Shown here one piece after another: positions 24,451 through 36,560 of a stretch of 64,000 bases of DNA. Source of the DNA: Buxus sempervirens (Eukaryota; Streptophyta; Magnoliopsida; Buxales; Buxaceae). Below the pieces are notes generated by a model. The model saw only the letters and a list, made by a program, of their open reading frames with translations. It did not search any database and was not told where the DNA came from. The translations under genes and the position numbers were made by a program. How positions within the stretch are numbered: position 1 is the first letter of the stretch; each line of letters begins with the position of its first letter. Location: contig OX387183.1 of the NCBI GenBank assembly GCA_947561395.2, positions 60,867,915 through 60,931,914 of the forward strand, written 5' to 3'.

Positions 24451-25230
24451 TTTTCTCCAATTTTTTTGCAAAAAAAGGACCCATGCCCGCGGGGCCCGAC
24501 ACGGCACAGCACGGCTCAACCCTAGCCATGCCATGGGTTGGGTCGTGCCTGGGTTTTCCTTTACGGGCCGGCCCATTAAGGAAGGTACCAAATTCCTTTA
24601 ATTTAAGGGGAAATTGGTTTTTAGTGATACTTTTCAAAATAATTCAAATTCAGTCAACCAAATCTTGATAATTACTTTTTAGTGATACTTTTTTAAAATA
24701 ATTGAAAATCAATGTTATTTTACTATTCATTAAGAGTTCCTTTCGAAATGCGAAAACCTTTTCAATCCTTTTGTTATAAGTGAGGTTTGCAAGTCTTTTG
24801 AGGGTATTTTTGAAATTTTCTCCAATTTTTTTTGCAAAAAAAGGACCCAAGCCCGCGAGGCCTGACACGGCACAGCACGACCCAACCCTAGCCGTGCCAT
24901 GGGCTGGGTTTTCCTTTACAGGCCAGGCACGATACGGCCTGCCAAGCACGAGCTAATTGTGCCCGTGCCATGCCAGGCCGGCCCTTTAAGCAAGGTACCA
25001 AATTCCTTTAATTTAAGGAGAAATTGGTTTTTAATGATACTTTTCAAAACAATTCAGATTCAATCGACCAAATCTTGATAATTAATTTTTAGTGATACTT
25101 TTTTTAAAATAATTGAAAATCAATGTTATTTTAATGTTCATTACGAGTTTCTTTTGAAAATGCAAAAACCTTTTCAATCCTTCTGTTATAAGTGAGGTTT
25201 GCAAGTCTTTTGAGGGTATTTTTGAAAAAA
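24451..25230. repeat. Tandem duplication of a GC-rich patch plus a MITE half
   Basis: Two units, 24451-24815 and 24816-25230. Each has TTTTCTCCAATTTTTT, a GC-rich hAT-end-like patch (CCCGCG, CACGGCACAGCACG, GCCATGGG), then the left half of the MITE whose terminus is AAATTGGTTTTTA. Unit 1 lacks about 50 bp of the GC-rich patch. The GC-rich reading frames here are not genes. Confidence 0.8.
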
Positions 25231-25368
25231 AAAATTAATTAAAGTAAAATGACACCGATTCTCAATTATTTTAAAAAGATATCACTAAAAACCAATTATC
25301 AAGATTTGGCCGATTGAATCTGAATTATTTTGGAAAAATACCACTAAAAACCAATTTTCCATTAATTT
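25018..25368. mobile_element. Fold-back/MULE-like MITE
   Basis: The end AGAAATTGGTTTTTAATG is repeated inverted at 25340-25368. Flanks AATTTAAGG on the left and AATTTAAAGG on the right look like a 9-10-bp target duplication. It shares its termini with the 2.1-kb fold-back element and with 56848-57208. No coding capacity. Confidence 0.7.
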
Positions 25369-25397
25369 AAAGGAGTAAACTGGCGTGATCCCAAGTT

Positions 25398-26970
25398 GGG
25401 ATTGCACAAGTTGAAATGGGACCAAGCGTTTTCACTTACTAAAAATGTTATATGTGGGATTCATTTGAAAAAACACTAATCGCAGAATGCTCCACTTGGA
25501 ATAATCCACTTGGCCCGTACTGGGTAAAATTGCATACGATCTCATTTCATCTAAACCATTATTACTCTATATGGGTTTGAAATATTATGCTACCGGTAAT
25601 TAGTGCTGTCAATGTAACTTGATTCTGATGTAGTATCCAACGGTTGCAGCATTTTTGCTTTTCAAAATGTTAAAAAAAATTTTATAAATACATATTTTGT
25701 TTGAAAAGGAGGCCAGCAACAGTAAATGGCGGCAAATGTATCATCCCTCTTTGGAACATATTTCATATTTAAAATTTCAGGATTTATCAAAAAAAGTATG
25801 TGATCGGAAAAAATCTAGTAGCCCTGCCTATAATAAGGATATGATTGATCCATTCAAATTGAAAATTCAACCAACCACCATGGAGATTTCTGTTCAATTT
25901 TTTTTAATATGAACCGGCAATCACACCATGCTACTAGCATGACACCCCTTTTCCCAATTCAAGATCGATCAGATGTTACAGTCGCTTTTAAAACTACTGT
26001 GGTGATTGGTAAGACAACAAAATGAACTTCTTAATTGAAGGGATTGATCTTTTTTTTTTTTTTTTTTGGGTAGAAATTGAAGGGATTGATCTTACAGTTG
26101 CAATTGAAAGGTGATGGGATTTAAATGTAGACAGGTAAGACCTATTGATTAGATGAGATTCATTGAATGGACCAATCCTACCACTAGATACTAGATGGCA
26201 GTATTAGATGCGGCCCAGCCCACCCGTCTCAACAAAAATAAGAGCCCAAATTGATTGGTTTTGGGTTTAGTCCAAGTTTGAATGTAGACCGGGTTCGAGC
26301 TCAATTCTGACAATCCCCACCTTGAACTAATATTTGAGCCAATGGTTGATTCTAATCGAATGGCTCATATCAAAGAGCCAAATTCAAATCTTATAGGTTT
26401 AAAAGAACTTTATCTTAGCTTAGATTCACCGTATCATGGTTTTTCTCTTGATCCTATTTTATTCAAGACTTAAAGCATGCATCTAATTTGGGTCGCCCGA
26501 AACTCATAAAGAATTGGTTGGGTTAAGCTCAGGCTCAATGAATTTGGGTATAGCACGGGCCAGACCGAGTTTAGCTCACTGAATTCTAACATGGGCTGAG
26601 CCTGAACTTGTCAAGCCGCTTGACCAATTGAGACCCTGTGAGACCTTTATTATAACCTTATGTGACGCCTGCATTGTGATCATGCCTTTATGTGAATGGT
26701 ATATCTGTAAATTTTTAAGTAATCCAATATAAAACTGAAAATAATATTATAGATAAAGGTCGAAAATAATATTATAGATAAAGGTCGAAAATAATATTAT
26801 AGATAAAGGTCCTACCGGATGTGAAATATGTCGTTTCCGTGTCACGGGGGCCCATCAGATTCCTTTTCCTTTTCTTTTTTAAAGTTTTTTTTTTTTGGAA
26901 ATTTCTTTTTTAAAGTTGACTCGTACCTGAGTCACCAAGATTTTTTTAATGCTAAAAACTATTACCGAAT
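25398..26970 (+). repeat. Duplicated block upstream of nuclease gene C
   Basis: Near-identical partner of 2358-3920. Differences include a longer T-run (26051-26068), a small tandem triplication of AAAATAATATTATAGATAAAG-like sequence near 26750-26810, and an intact 71-residue frame at 25697-25912 of unknown origin, which carries a stop in the other copy. Confidence 0.85.
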
Positions 26971-27218
26971 CAAGCAAAGCCACGCGTCAGTCTGTTTTCA
27001 CATTGGTCCGTCGCTGGACTGTCCCAAATTCGTAATTCTCAGATTCCAAAACAAAAATGCGGAACTTTCCCTGTCATTTGCCTCTCCTTCTCCTTCTACT
27101 TCTCTTCCCTTCTCCTTCTCCTCAGGCCTTCTTTTGCTTCTCCGGTTTCTTTCTTCTCGTCTTTTCCGACAGAGAGAGAGAAAGAGAGAGGGAGGGAGGG
27201 AAGAAGACCGTCGAGATA

Positions 27219-29180
27219 ATGAGAAACTTTCTCGTCGAGATAATGGGAAACGCTCTCAGGTTTCTGTATGGACAGTGCTTCAAACCTCCAACTCAGGAAT
27301 CTGAATCACTTGGCCCTCATGGCGTCACCACCTCCACCGTTGGAGTTTCTGCTTTTGCCCATGATCTCTTTCATTTCGACATCACATCCCAGGTAATTAT
27401 TGTACATCGTCAGCCTCTTTATTTAATTATCACTGTCATCATAATTATAAGCATGTGATTAAACTGTTATTTTTACAATCAATTCCATGTATTTATACAA
27501 TTTCTTACGTCAGAAAGGTAATCGCCTTAATAACAACTTCGATCCCAAATATAACGAAGTTCTTGATTGCAGGTTCCTGAGGGACTCAGTCCGTATGTTG
27601 TCTCTTCCAAAAAGTCCCAGGCCAACTGGTAATTAAAAGTCAGACCCTTCTGTAACACATGAATGACTATGAATTCCAATTTGACCAGCATACACCTGAT
27701 TGAATTCTCCTTTTAAAAGAATAACTAATTTGTAGTTTGATTTATATCCTGGCTTCGGATGAATCTGGTTAGAGCAGATCATTTTCTTGTACGTTAGCTT
27801 ATTTCGAGATAGGTGTTTCCTTGTTGAATATGATCAGAAATGGCATTCTTTCAGAGTTATTGTCTCACTTCGTTGACCTTTGTATAAATCAATGAAGGTA
27901 CAAAAAGCTTTTGGCAGCATGGAAAGAAGCAAAACCCCCTCCAAAAACACCTGAAGAGGCTGCAAGACTCATCATACAGACCCTGAACAGAGACCAAAAG
28001 GCAGATGTTGAGGTATATATATTGGGCCAATTAATCTCGTTTTTTGTAGGGTTCTCTCACTTACTGTCAATAATAAGTGCTCTTCTCACAGGGTCTTTTG
28101 GCCTTTTATGGCTTTCCTGTTCCTCATACTTTCATCGAAACTCCCGAGCCAGTTCCACACCTGCCACCTGGAGTGAAATTTGAGCTGCAAACTCTCCCGG
28201 TAAGGACAAGCTCCTCCCTTCTTGACTCCTAATTGCTATCAATTGGTTTGATGAAAAAAGAAAACGGCCAAATACTTGTAACTAGGTGGACGCAAAAGCG
28301 GTGGTAGATGGAGACGGCATGAGCGTGTACGTGGACACTGTGGATCCAAGGGAGTCGTCCATGGTTCCTAGAGATGTACAATTGGCAGCTGTTGAAAGGG
28401 CAGAAGCACGCGCATCAAAGAACTATGTGAAGGCAGATGCACTTCACAAGAGCATAATTAAAGCAGGATATCGGTTGCCGATCAACTTCTCCATCTTAAT
28501 GTTCTATTGGGTTCAATTATCTTTCTAATCAATCCCGTTCTCCTTACAGGGTTTTCAATGGTTCAAACACCGAAGACATTCTTGCGCGAAAGTATCGCAT
28601 CAGACTAAGGTAAGAAGATCATTCGAGCGGATATCATATCTGGGTTGTCTCTGAAATCAGGCTGTTGACATTGATTCTTCAAAAACAGAGGAATAGACGC
28701 ACCAGAAAATTCGATGGCATACGGAAAGGAAGCAAAAGAAGAGCTGACAAAGCTTGTGAAAGGGAAATGTTTGAGAGTCCAGGTTTATGGGGAAGATCAA
28801 TATGGCCGCAGCGTGGGGGATGTCTATTGCAATGGTGTGTTTATACAGGTATTAGGATTCGAAAAAGCATTTAGCTCCTTTTAACATGCTTCTTATAGGG
28901 GTAAGTCTCTCAGTCTTTCTGTTACAGGAATCAATGCTGAAGAAAGGGCTTGCATGGCATTATAAAGCTTACGATCAACGCTCAGAATTCGCATCAGTAA
29001 GCTAGCTGTAATCCTTCCTTCCTTTTTCTTACCAATTATTGTCTTTAGCCTCTTTACAATGGGAGATGTTGCCCTGGATGAAAACAGTGGGAGACAGAGG
29101 CTCGAGCAGCTCGGGTTGGACTGTGGGCTTTATCTAACCCAGAAAAGCCCTGGGAATGGAGGAAATACCAGAAGGCATAG
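27219..29180 (+). CDS. Calcium-dependent nuclease, CAN family (gene C)
   Basis: Nine GT-AG exons: 27243-27392, 27573-27628, 27898-28012, 28092-28199, 28286-28473, 28550-28609, 28689-28848, 28928-28996, 29088-29180; 332 residues from the MGN start at 27243. As in A, a 24-bp duplication puts an in-frame ATG at 27219 (MRNFLVEI extension), and the Cys pair reads CF. The nuclease residues RIRLRGIDAPE and YGR are kept; DRYGR is DQYGR, which leaves the catalytic-type Arg in place; DGDT is DGDG. A 4-bp deletion in exon 9 changes the frame, so the protein ends RKYQKA. From the second half of exon 5 onward it resembles B, but upstream it resembles A. Confidence 0.93.
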
Positions 29181-29959
29181 AGTATAACGGATTAGGGGTG
29201 GGTGCAGGCGTTTGAGATTGGTTTCCATTTTAATCTGCCTCGATCAAATGGATCTCTCAATGCATGGAAACATACATGTTTATCCGATAGGACTAATGGG
29301 TGCGGGGAGACCGTCGTAAAGCCAGGCATTAATCATCTATATTTATCCGACAGTTACAGATTAACTGCATTGGATGTTGCTTTCTTTTCTGACGAGTTCA
29401 GCTTCAAGGTTTGTATGTATTTTTTTGTATTTTATTATCAGTACAATGTAATGATAAAAAAAAAGAAGTGTAATCACGAGATGACTTGTTGTTAACAAGT
29501 GATTAAACGGTGAGAGCATGCAACATAATTTGCTTAAAGTTTGCTGATTTATTCAACAATCAGACAGGGTATTTGGAGTTGTATAGTTCATTGAACAAAA
29601 CGAGGACAAAAATTCCCTTAAAAGAAAAAATTCCACCTGTATGAACAGAAATGTAAAAATATCCAGAGTGACCCAATAATTCTTGTACAGCATATAATGA
29701 TACACTTTGAACAAGAAATATCTGGAAAGCGAGAGAGAAACAATGAACCAACAAGGTAAAACAAAGGGAATTATCAGCGCGAGAACCTCCATGGCATGGG
29801 ATGTAGGCGCAGAACCAAGCAGACATCAAGTCGACGCTGCAGAAGAAACAAAAGAGCAGCACCAAGGTAAGGGCTTGACTAGTTGGGAAAATGAACCAAA
29901 TCAATCCCCAAATGTTTGGCATCATAAATTCATGATCGGAATTATCATCTCGACATCAT
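29181..29959. repeat. Downstream block of gene C, first part
   Basis: It contains the gene C 3' region and, on the minus strand, the AATAAA-bearing stretch with the 121-residue frame (29560-29925) also found behind A and D. The block is cut at 29964 by the copia element. Confidence 0.82.
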
Positions 29960-29964
29960 GGAAG

Positions 29965-30118
29965 TGTTGGAAACGATGGCTCATATTCTGGGGTCCAAGG
30001 GGAGGGACCTGGGGCCCCTGTCAGCGGAGGAACAAGTTGGACGCGCAGTGAACAATGGGGTTGGGTGGTACAGTAAAGGGTATTTTTTGGGATTTCAAAA
30101 TTACCATGTTTAGGGTTG

Positions 30119-30199
<81 letters not shown>

Positions 30200-30332
30200 A
30201 ACCCTAATCGTTTCATATAGTGGAATTTTTGCCGTACCCAGTGGACGTAAGCACATCGCTGAACCACTTAAATTCTGTGTGTTCTTCTTCTCTCCCTCTT
30301 TTCTTTATTGTTTAATTGCACGATTATCAACA
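29965..30332 (+). repeat. 5' LTR of the copia element
   Basis: Begins TGTTGG and ends ATCAACA, 368 bp. It holds a long TA microsatellite (about 30122-30194), just downstream of which transcription may start. It has about 110 bp (from about 29993) that the 3' LTR lacks. Confidence 0.93.
30122..30194. repeat. TA microsatellite in the LTR
   Basis: About 36 TA units. The 3' LTR has only about ten at the same place, so this tract has expanded or contracted since insertion. Confidence 0.95.
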
Positions 30333-30334
30333 AC

Positions 30335-30346
30335 TGGTATCAGAGC
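30335..30346 (+). other. Primer-binding site (tRNA-iMet type)
   Basis: TGGTATCAGAGC starts two bases after the 5' LTR end, the usual position and sequence for copia elements primed by initiator Met-tRNA. Confidence 0.88.
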
Positions 30347-30357
30347 TTCCAGGTTTT

Positions 30358-33300
30358 ATGATGTCTGGGATTGGTTCGTCTGCAAAGTTCGAAGTCATGA
30401 GGTTCGATGGAACAGAAAATTTCGGATTATGGCAGAGAAGGGTGAAGGATCTATTAGTGCAGCAGGGAATGGTAAAGGCATTGATAGGGAAGAAGCCAAA
30501 GGAGATGTTGAACACGGATTGGGAAGAACTTGAGCCAAGAGCTATTTCCATGATTTGACTCTGTCTTGTAGATGAGGTGATGTATTATGTCATGGACGAG
30601 GATTCACCAACAGCAGTTTGGTTGAAACTGGAGAGTCGATATATGTCGAAATCGTTAACGAACAAGTTGTATCTTAAGCAGCGGTTGTACGAGCTTAAGA
30701 TGGTGGAGGGTTCAGATTTGCGACAGCATATCAATACGTTCAATCAGATCATCAGTGATTTGCAACGTGTTGATGTGAAATTTGAAGACGAGGACAAGGC
30801 GTTAATGATGTTGAACTCCTTGCCTGCTTCATACGAGAACTTGGCTACAACTCTAACATGGGGGAAGGAGTCCGTGGATTTAGAAGATATCACAGGAGCC
30901 CTATTGGCCTACGATCAGAGAAAGAAGGCCAGTGATGAGAGTTCTCATGGCGAAGGGTTAATGGTGAAAGGTAACCAAGAGCGTGGTAGAAGCAAAACAA
31001 GGAATGGAACAAACAACAAGAAGTCTCAATCTAAGTCCAAAATGACTATAAAGTGCTATAAGTGTGGAAAGAAAGGTCACATCAAGAGGGAATGTCCAGA
31101 TTGGGAGAAGTCCAAGGATGATGTCAAGAAATCTAGTTCTTCAAGGTCTGTGAACATAGTAGAAGATGATTCAAAGTGCAACGATGGTGATATGCTTTCT
31201 GTCTCTTCTAACCCAGATCATCACTTTACAGATTTGTGGGTTCTTGACTCGGCATGTTCTTATTACATGACACCAAAAAAAGACTGGTTTCACACCTACA
31301 GATTGGTTAATTCTGGTTCTGTTCTAATGGGCAATGATGTCTCCTGCAGGGTGGTTGGAATATGGAATGTAAAGGTTAAGATGTTTGATGGTGTAGTAAG
31401 AACATTGTGTGATGTTAGACATATACCGGAGTTGAGGAAGAATCTAATTTCGTTGGGTACCTTAGACTCTGGTGGATTCAACTATAAGTCTGAAGGTGGA
31501 GTTCTAAAGGTAACGAAGGGTGCTATGGTTGTAATGAAGGGGCAGAAACTGTCTGGGAATATCTACAGGTTATTGGGAACAACTGTTCTAGGTGAAGCTG
31601 CTAGTGCAGAGACTGAATCTGATAATACAATTATGTGGCATACGAGGTTGGGTCATATGGGTGAACGTGGCATGATGGAACTTCACAAAAGAAATCTACT
31701 GAAGGGTGCTAAATCATGCAGGCTTGATATCTGCAGGTTTTGTGTTCTTGGGAAACAGCATAAGGTGCAATTCAAGCCAGCCACACACAAGACAGAAGGA
31801 ATTTTAGATTATATTCATTCAGATGTTTGGGGACTAGTGAAGGAAGCATCATGGGCTGGACATGTTTACTTTGTGACCTTCATAGACGACTACTCCAGAA
31901 AGGTTTGGATATACTTCTTGCGGCACAAATCAGAAACTTTTGAGAAGTTCAAGTTGTGGAAAGCTGAGGTAGAAAACCATACTGGAAGGAAGATTAAATG
32001 TCTTAGGACAGATAATGAAACTGAGTACAAGGATTTGAAGTTCATGGAGTTTTGTGAGCAGCATGGAATTAAGAGGCACTTTACAATACGTAAGACACCA
32101 CAACAGAATGGTGTGGCAGAAAGGATAAACAAGTCTATCACAGAAAAGGCAAGGTGTCTCAGGTTGAATGCTGGACTTCCAAAGAGCTTCTGGGCAAATG
32201 CAGTGAGTATGGCTTGTTTCTTGATTAATAGATCACCAAAGACATCACTAGATGGGAGAATTGCAGAAGAGGTATGGACAAGTAACGAAGTTGATTTTTC
32301 TAGCTTGAGAGTGTTTGGGTGTCCTGCTTATATGCATGTTTCTAGTAATGAGAGATCAAAGCTTGACCCAAAGTCAAAACAGTGCATTCTTCTCGGGTAT
32401 GAGAAGGGAGTTAAAGGGTACAAGCTTTGGGATCCTATTACAAAGAAGGTGGTGATGAGCAGAGATGTTATATTTGATGAGAAGTCCATGATGAAGAGTA
32501 CACAAGAAGATAGGAAGCAGGTGCCAAAAAATAGTAGCAGCAACCAGCAAGTGGTGCAGGTGGAACCGAAGAGTCTTGCCAAGAACAGTGATCAGAGTTC
32601 TGGTTTCAGTTCAAGGGTTCAAGAGCACCACAACGTTGCCACAATCAGACCCAAACGCATCATTAAGCCACCAACTAGGTATGGTTTTGAAGATTTGGTT
32701 TCTTATGCATTAATTACTAGCAGTGGGGATCCTATTACTTTTCAAGAGGCTGTAGAAAGCCAGGAGAAAAGTAAATGGATGGAAGCTATGATGGAGGAGA
32801 TTGAGTCTCTACATAAGAACCAAACTTGGGAGATGGTGGAGCTTCCAGAGGGGAATCGGATTATTGGATGCAAATGGGTGTTCAAAAGGAAAGAAGGAGT
32901 ATTAGAAAAGGAAGGGGACAAGTTCAAAGCGAGATTAGTAGCAAAGGGGTACTCACAGAAAAAAAGGGATAGATTATGATGAGATTTTCTCCCCAGTGGT
33001 TAGACACACTTCTATCATATGTGTTTTGGGTCTTGTAGCACACTTTGACATAGAGTTAGAGCAGATGGATGTAAAGACCGCTTTCCTTCATGGTAATTTG
33101 AAGGAGCAGATTTACATGGAACAGCCAGAGGGGTTCTCTCAACCAGGGAAGGAGCACTTGGTTTGTAAATTGAAAAAGTCTCTTTATGGGTTGAAGCAGT
33201 CTCCAAGACAGTGGTACAAGAGGTTTGACTCCTACATGATTCAGATTGACTACATGAGATGTGAGTATGATTGTTGCGTTTATGTGAGATGTCTTGATGA

Positions 33301-34294
33301 TGGTTCATTTATTTTTCTGTTACTTTATGTTGATGATATGTTAATTGCTGCTAAGAAAATGGTTGAAGTCAACAAGTTGAAGGTCTTGTTGAAGAAAGAG
33401 TTTGATATGAAAGATTTAGGTGCTGCCAAGAAGATTCTTGGCATGGAGATTCGCAGGGACAGGGACACCAGGAGGTTATGACTATCTCAAAATAGCTATG
33501 TCAAAAAGGTGTTGGAAAATTTCATTATGAGTTATGCTAAACCAGTGAGCACACCATTGACGAATCATTTCAGATTGTCTACTAGTCAGTGTCCAAAGAC
33601 ACAGGAAGAAATTGAAAATATGTCAAAGATACCATATGCTAGCGCAGTAGGGTGTTTGATGTACGCCATGATTTGCACTAGGCCAGACCTAGCACATGCA
33701 GTTAGTGTGGTAAGCAAGTATATGGCAAATCCAAGCAACATTGGGAAGCAGTCAAATGGATCTTCAAATATTTGAAGGGTACTGCAAATTATGGTATCAT
33801 GTTTGGTAGACAGCAGTAGGATGAGTTTTCAGTTGCAGGGTATGTGGATGAAGATTATGCAGGGGATTTAGATAACAGAAGGTCTACTACTAACTATGTG
33901 TTCACTCTTGCAAGAGGACCTATTAGTTGGAGGTCTGTTATGCAATCCATAGTTGCACTATCTACTACTGAAGCAGAATACATAGCAGCTACTGAGGCTG
34001 CTAAGGAAGCATTGTAGGTTGCAGGACTAGTCAAAGAATTGGGGGTTCAACAAGGTGGAATTCAGTTGCATTGTGATAGTCAAAGTGCTATATATTTGGC
34101 AAAGAACCAGGTGTACCACGTTAGAACTAAGCACATAGATGTGAAGTTCCACAAGATTAGAGAGTTGGTCTCTTCAGGTGAATTGGTATTTCAGAAAGTG
34201 AATACTTTGGAGAATGCAGCAGATATGTTGACAAAGCCTGTTCTCACAGATAAGTTCAAGCATTGCTTGGACTTAATTAATGTCTCTAGGTGTT
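30358..34294 (+). pseudogene. Copia gag-pol polyprotein, broken
   Basis: Gag starts at MMSGIGSSAKFEVMRFDG and carries the CX2CX4HX4C knuckle at 31054-31095. The protease has DSACSYYMTP (31246). The integrase shows the HHCC region (MWHTRLGHMGERG to CRFCVLG) and the D,D,E core (31800-32160). The reverse transcriptase carries YVDD near 33330, and RNase H follows (33840-34290, [19 protein letters not shown]). Breaks: TGA at 30556; a frameshift near 32960 after an A run; TGA at 33479; a frameshift near 33755; TAG at 33817 and 34015. All five domains can be recognised but none can be made as one protein. Confidence 0.92.
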
Positions 34295-34394
34295 AGAGAC
34301 AAGGAGCCCTCAACCCATTGGTTCCAGAAGGAGTTTTTCTGAAATTCCTGTTGTTTTATTCTTCTAAGGAGTGAATATTCACCAAGGTGGAGAT

Positions 34395-34581
34395 TGTTGG
34401 AAACGATGGCTCATATTCTGGGTTGTATATATATATATATATTGTTGTAACCCTAATCGTTCCAAATAGTGGAAATTTTGCCATACCAAGTGGACGTAGG
34501 CACATCGCTGAACCACTTAAATTATGTGTGTTCTTCTTCTCTCCCTCTTTTCTTTACTGTTTGATTGCACGATTATCAACA
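34395..34581 (+). repeat. 3' LTR of the copia element
   Basis: 187 bp with the same ends as the 5' LTR, but lacking an internal ~110 bp and most TA units. The shared parts differ at scattered positions, which fits an insertion that is not very recent. Confidence 0.92.
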
Positions 34582-34586
34582 GGAAG

Positions 34587-36170
34587 TCATGCCACATCAT
34601 GTTAAAGATACCTCCATAAACTGGGCAATATCCCTTGGCCTATGCTAAAATTAAAGGCAATTTAACAAGATACATTACAATATGATGAATCATTATTATT
34701 ATTCAGAGATCAATCGAGAACAAACAAATAAAAGGTGAGTAGACAAAGGTGATAACAATGAACAAACACAGCCATATATACCTTACAAATGAATCAATGT
34801 TATGAATTGTGCGATATGAATAGAAAAATTAGAGAAGAAATAGAAGAAGACACAAATTTAAGTGGTTCAGCAATGCATCTACGTCCACCGTGTAAGGCAA
34901 AATTTCCACTAAGAAAAAACAGAATAGGGTTACATCAATGTTTATATATCAAAACTAAACCTAGTAATATGAACCACTGTTTCCATCAACGTACGGCAAA
35001 ATTTCCCTCCCCCCTTGGACCTAGATATGAACCATTGTTTCCATCAATCAGTAACCGCCAAAAAGTTACTAGAATACAGCAACCCAACTAGTTGCAATCG
35101 GCAACACAAATCCTATTCAGCTATTCCAGTAAATCAAAACATATGCCTTTGGTAAGATTATAAACCCTCGAACCATTTCTGAGACTTCATCAGGTCCTTT
35201 TCCATTCCTTCTTAAACCCTTTTTAGATTCTTTTTTGAGATTATTATACTAGCATATTGGTACATACAATCTAGTCTAAACCATAGGCAACTTGGTGGAG
35301 ATTCATAAATCAGTTTCAATTTCCCGTGGATATATATATAAAAGAAAACAAGAAAATTTGGTATTGTTGACTGTTGAGAATAAAATGGGCTCAACCTCAA
35401 CATAAAAATGAGTCTGTTCAGTAACGTGTGAATCAAGACAAAGGTGAGGTAACCAACGGAAGTTATGTTCACCTCTGAATCTGAAAACAACTTTGTTTTA
35501 TGCCAGAAAAAAAATTCAGACGGCTCAGAAACACCACCTCACTGACTATGGCTGAATCAAAGCAGCAGCCTAGTAAAGTACGTCTTCCTAGAGCAGAAAT
35601 CGTAAAAGCAACTTCTTTGGCTAATCCCGTTTCTCCATGTCTGGCACAAAAGCATATTCCTAGCCTAATGTCTTTCTTGAAAAGTGCTTAAAAGATCCCG
35701 GAGCTGCTGTAACAGTTAAAAATGTGTCATAACAGCATTACAGGGCCCATATAGATTAAAACCTTTGTTCATGCGGCCTGTCAAGGGGATTCCCTTTCGG
35801 GTGGATTTGATTGACCAATCAATCCTTACAAGTCAGACAAAACCACGTGTCACCATGAAACTAAACCTAGCAAGGCACACCAGAATAACTTCCACTTATA
35901 AATAAATACATAAATAAATTTGAGAATTTTTGGGGTAAATTTTGTGTATGCAGATAATATTCGCAAGGGCATAAAATGTTGCAGTTCATGTCCAAGAGGC
36001 TACCAAACGTTTAATTGCACTCTCATGAATTAATTATACACTTCAGAGAAGATACTGGTATTAAATTACCACTTGGTACCTTACATTGATAAATACCTTT
36101 GGAGTACCATTTGGCCAATGTACAGCACTCAAACTAAAAAAGCCACGTCAAGACTAGGAATGGCAAAACC
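34587..36170. repeat. Downstream block of gene C, second part
   Basis: Continues the block after the copia insertion and runs to the gene D promoter. It holds the solo LTR (34799-35046) and, at about 35992-36170, the unoccupied sites that match the hAT, solo-LTR and fold-back insertions of block A. I find no convincing gene; short open frames on both strands are shared with the other blocks but are not protein-like. Confidence 0.82.
34799..35046 (-). mobile_element. Solo LTR of the copia family, copy C
   Basis: Same element and position as 12834-13082, with flanks ATCAA and ATCAG. It lies only about 220 bp from the end of the later full copia insertion, in the opposite orientation. Confidence 0.75.
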
Positions 36171-36227
36171 ATTACCGAATCGAGATAAGCCACGCGTCAG
36201 TCTGTTTTCTCATTGGTCCGCCGCTGC

Positions 36228-36388
36228 AGAGGTCATTTGAGCTGGTCCCTCGTGCGGTTGAAGATCTGCTGGTCCAACAGCGAAAGGTGTGTGCGCATAG
36301 GCTTCATGCACCTATGTGGACACATACATCACCGTTGAACCAGAAGATCTTCCAGCCAAGGGCTCCAGCAGATTTGAAGTCCTGGCTG
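36228..36388. other. Unique ~160-bp insertion in the gene D leader region
   Basis: In A, B and C the sequence GTCGCTGCACT is followed directly by the leader; in D the paralogous site is split by about 160 bp of GC-richer sequence with AGATCT-type repeats (GAAGATCTGCTGGTCC and, near 36343, AGAAGATCTT). I see no target duplication or known element. It may be captured or filler DNA in the promoter/5' UTR. Confidence 0.6.
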
Positions 36389-36560
36389 TGCTGTCCCAAA
36401 TTCGTAAATCTCAGATTCCAAACCAAAACAGCGGAACTTGCCCGGTCATTTGCTTCTTCTCCTTCTTCTCCTCAAGCCTTCTTTTGCTTCTCCGGTTTCT
36501 TTCTTCTCATCTTTTCCGACAGAGAGAGAGAGGGAGGGAGGGAAGAAGACCGTCGAAATA

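Larger units (their letters stand above)
29965..34581 (+). mobile_element. Ty1/copia LTR retrotransposon, decayed
   Basis: The 5' LTR is 29965-30332 and the 3' LTR 34395-34581. The target duplication is a perfect 5 bp, GGAAG (29960-29964 and 34582-34586). Blocks A (about 12655) and D (about 39212) show the unoccupied site. The primer-binding site TGGTATCAGAGC (30335) fits initiator Met-tRNA; the polypurine tract AAGGTGGAGAT ends at 34394. Gag-pol order (gag, protease, integrase, RT, RNase H) is that of copia and resembles the Tork/Tnt1 group. Several stops and frameshifts make it non-autonomous. Confidence 0.95.

Noticed and set aside
29956..30267. Minus-strand frame with a long Tyr-Ile repeat
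   Set aside because: It is simply the TA microsatellite of the copia 5' LTR translated.
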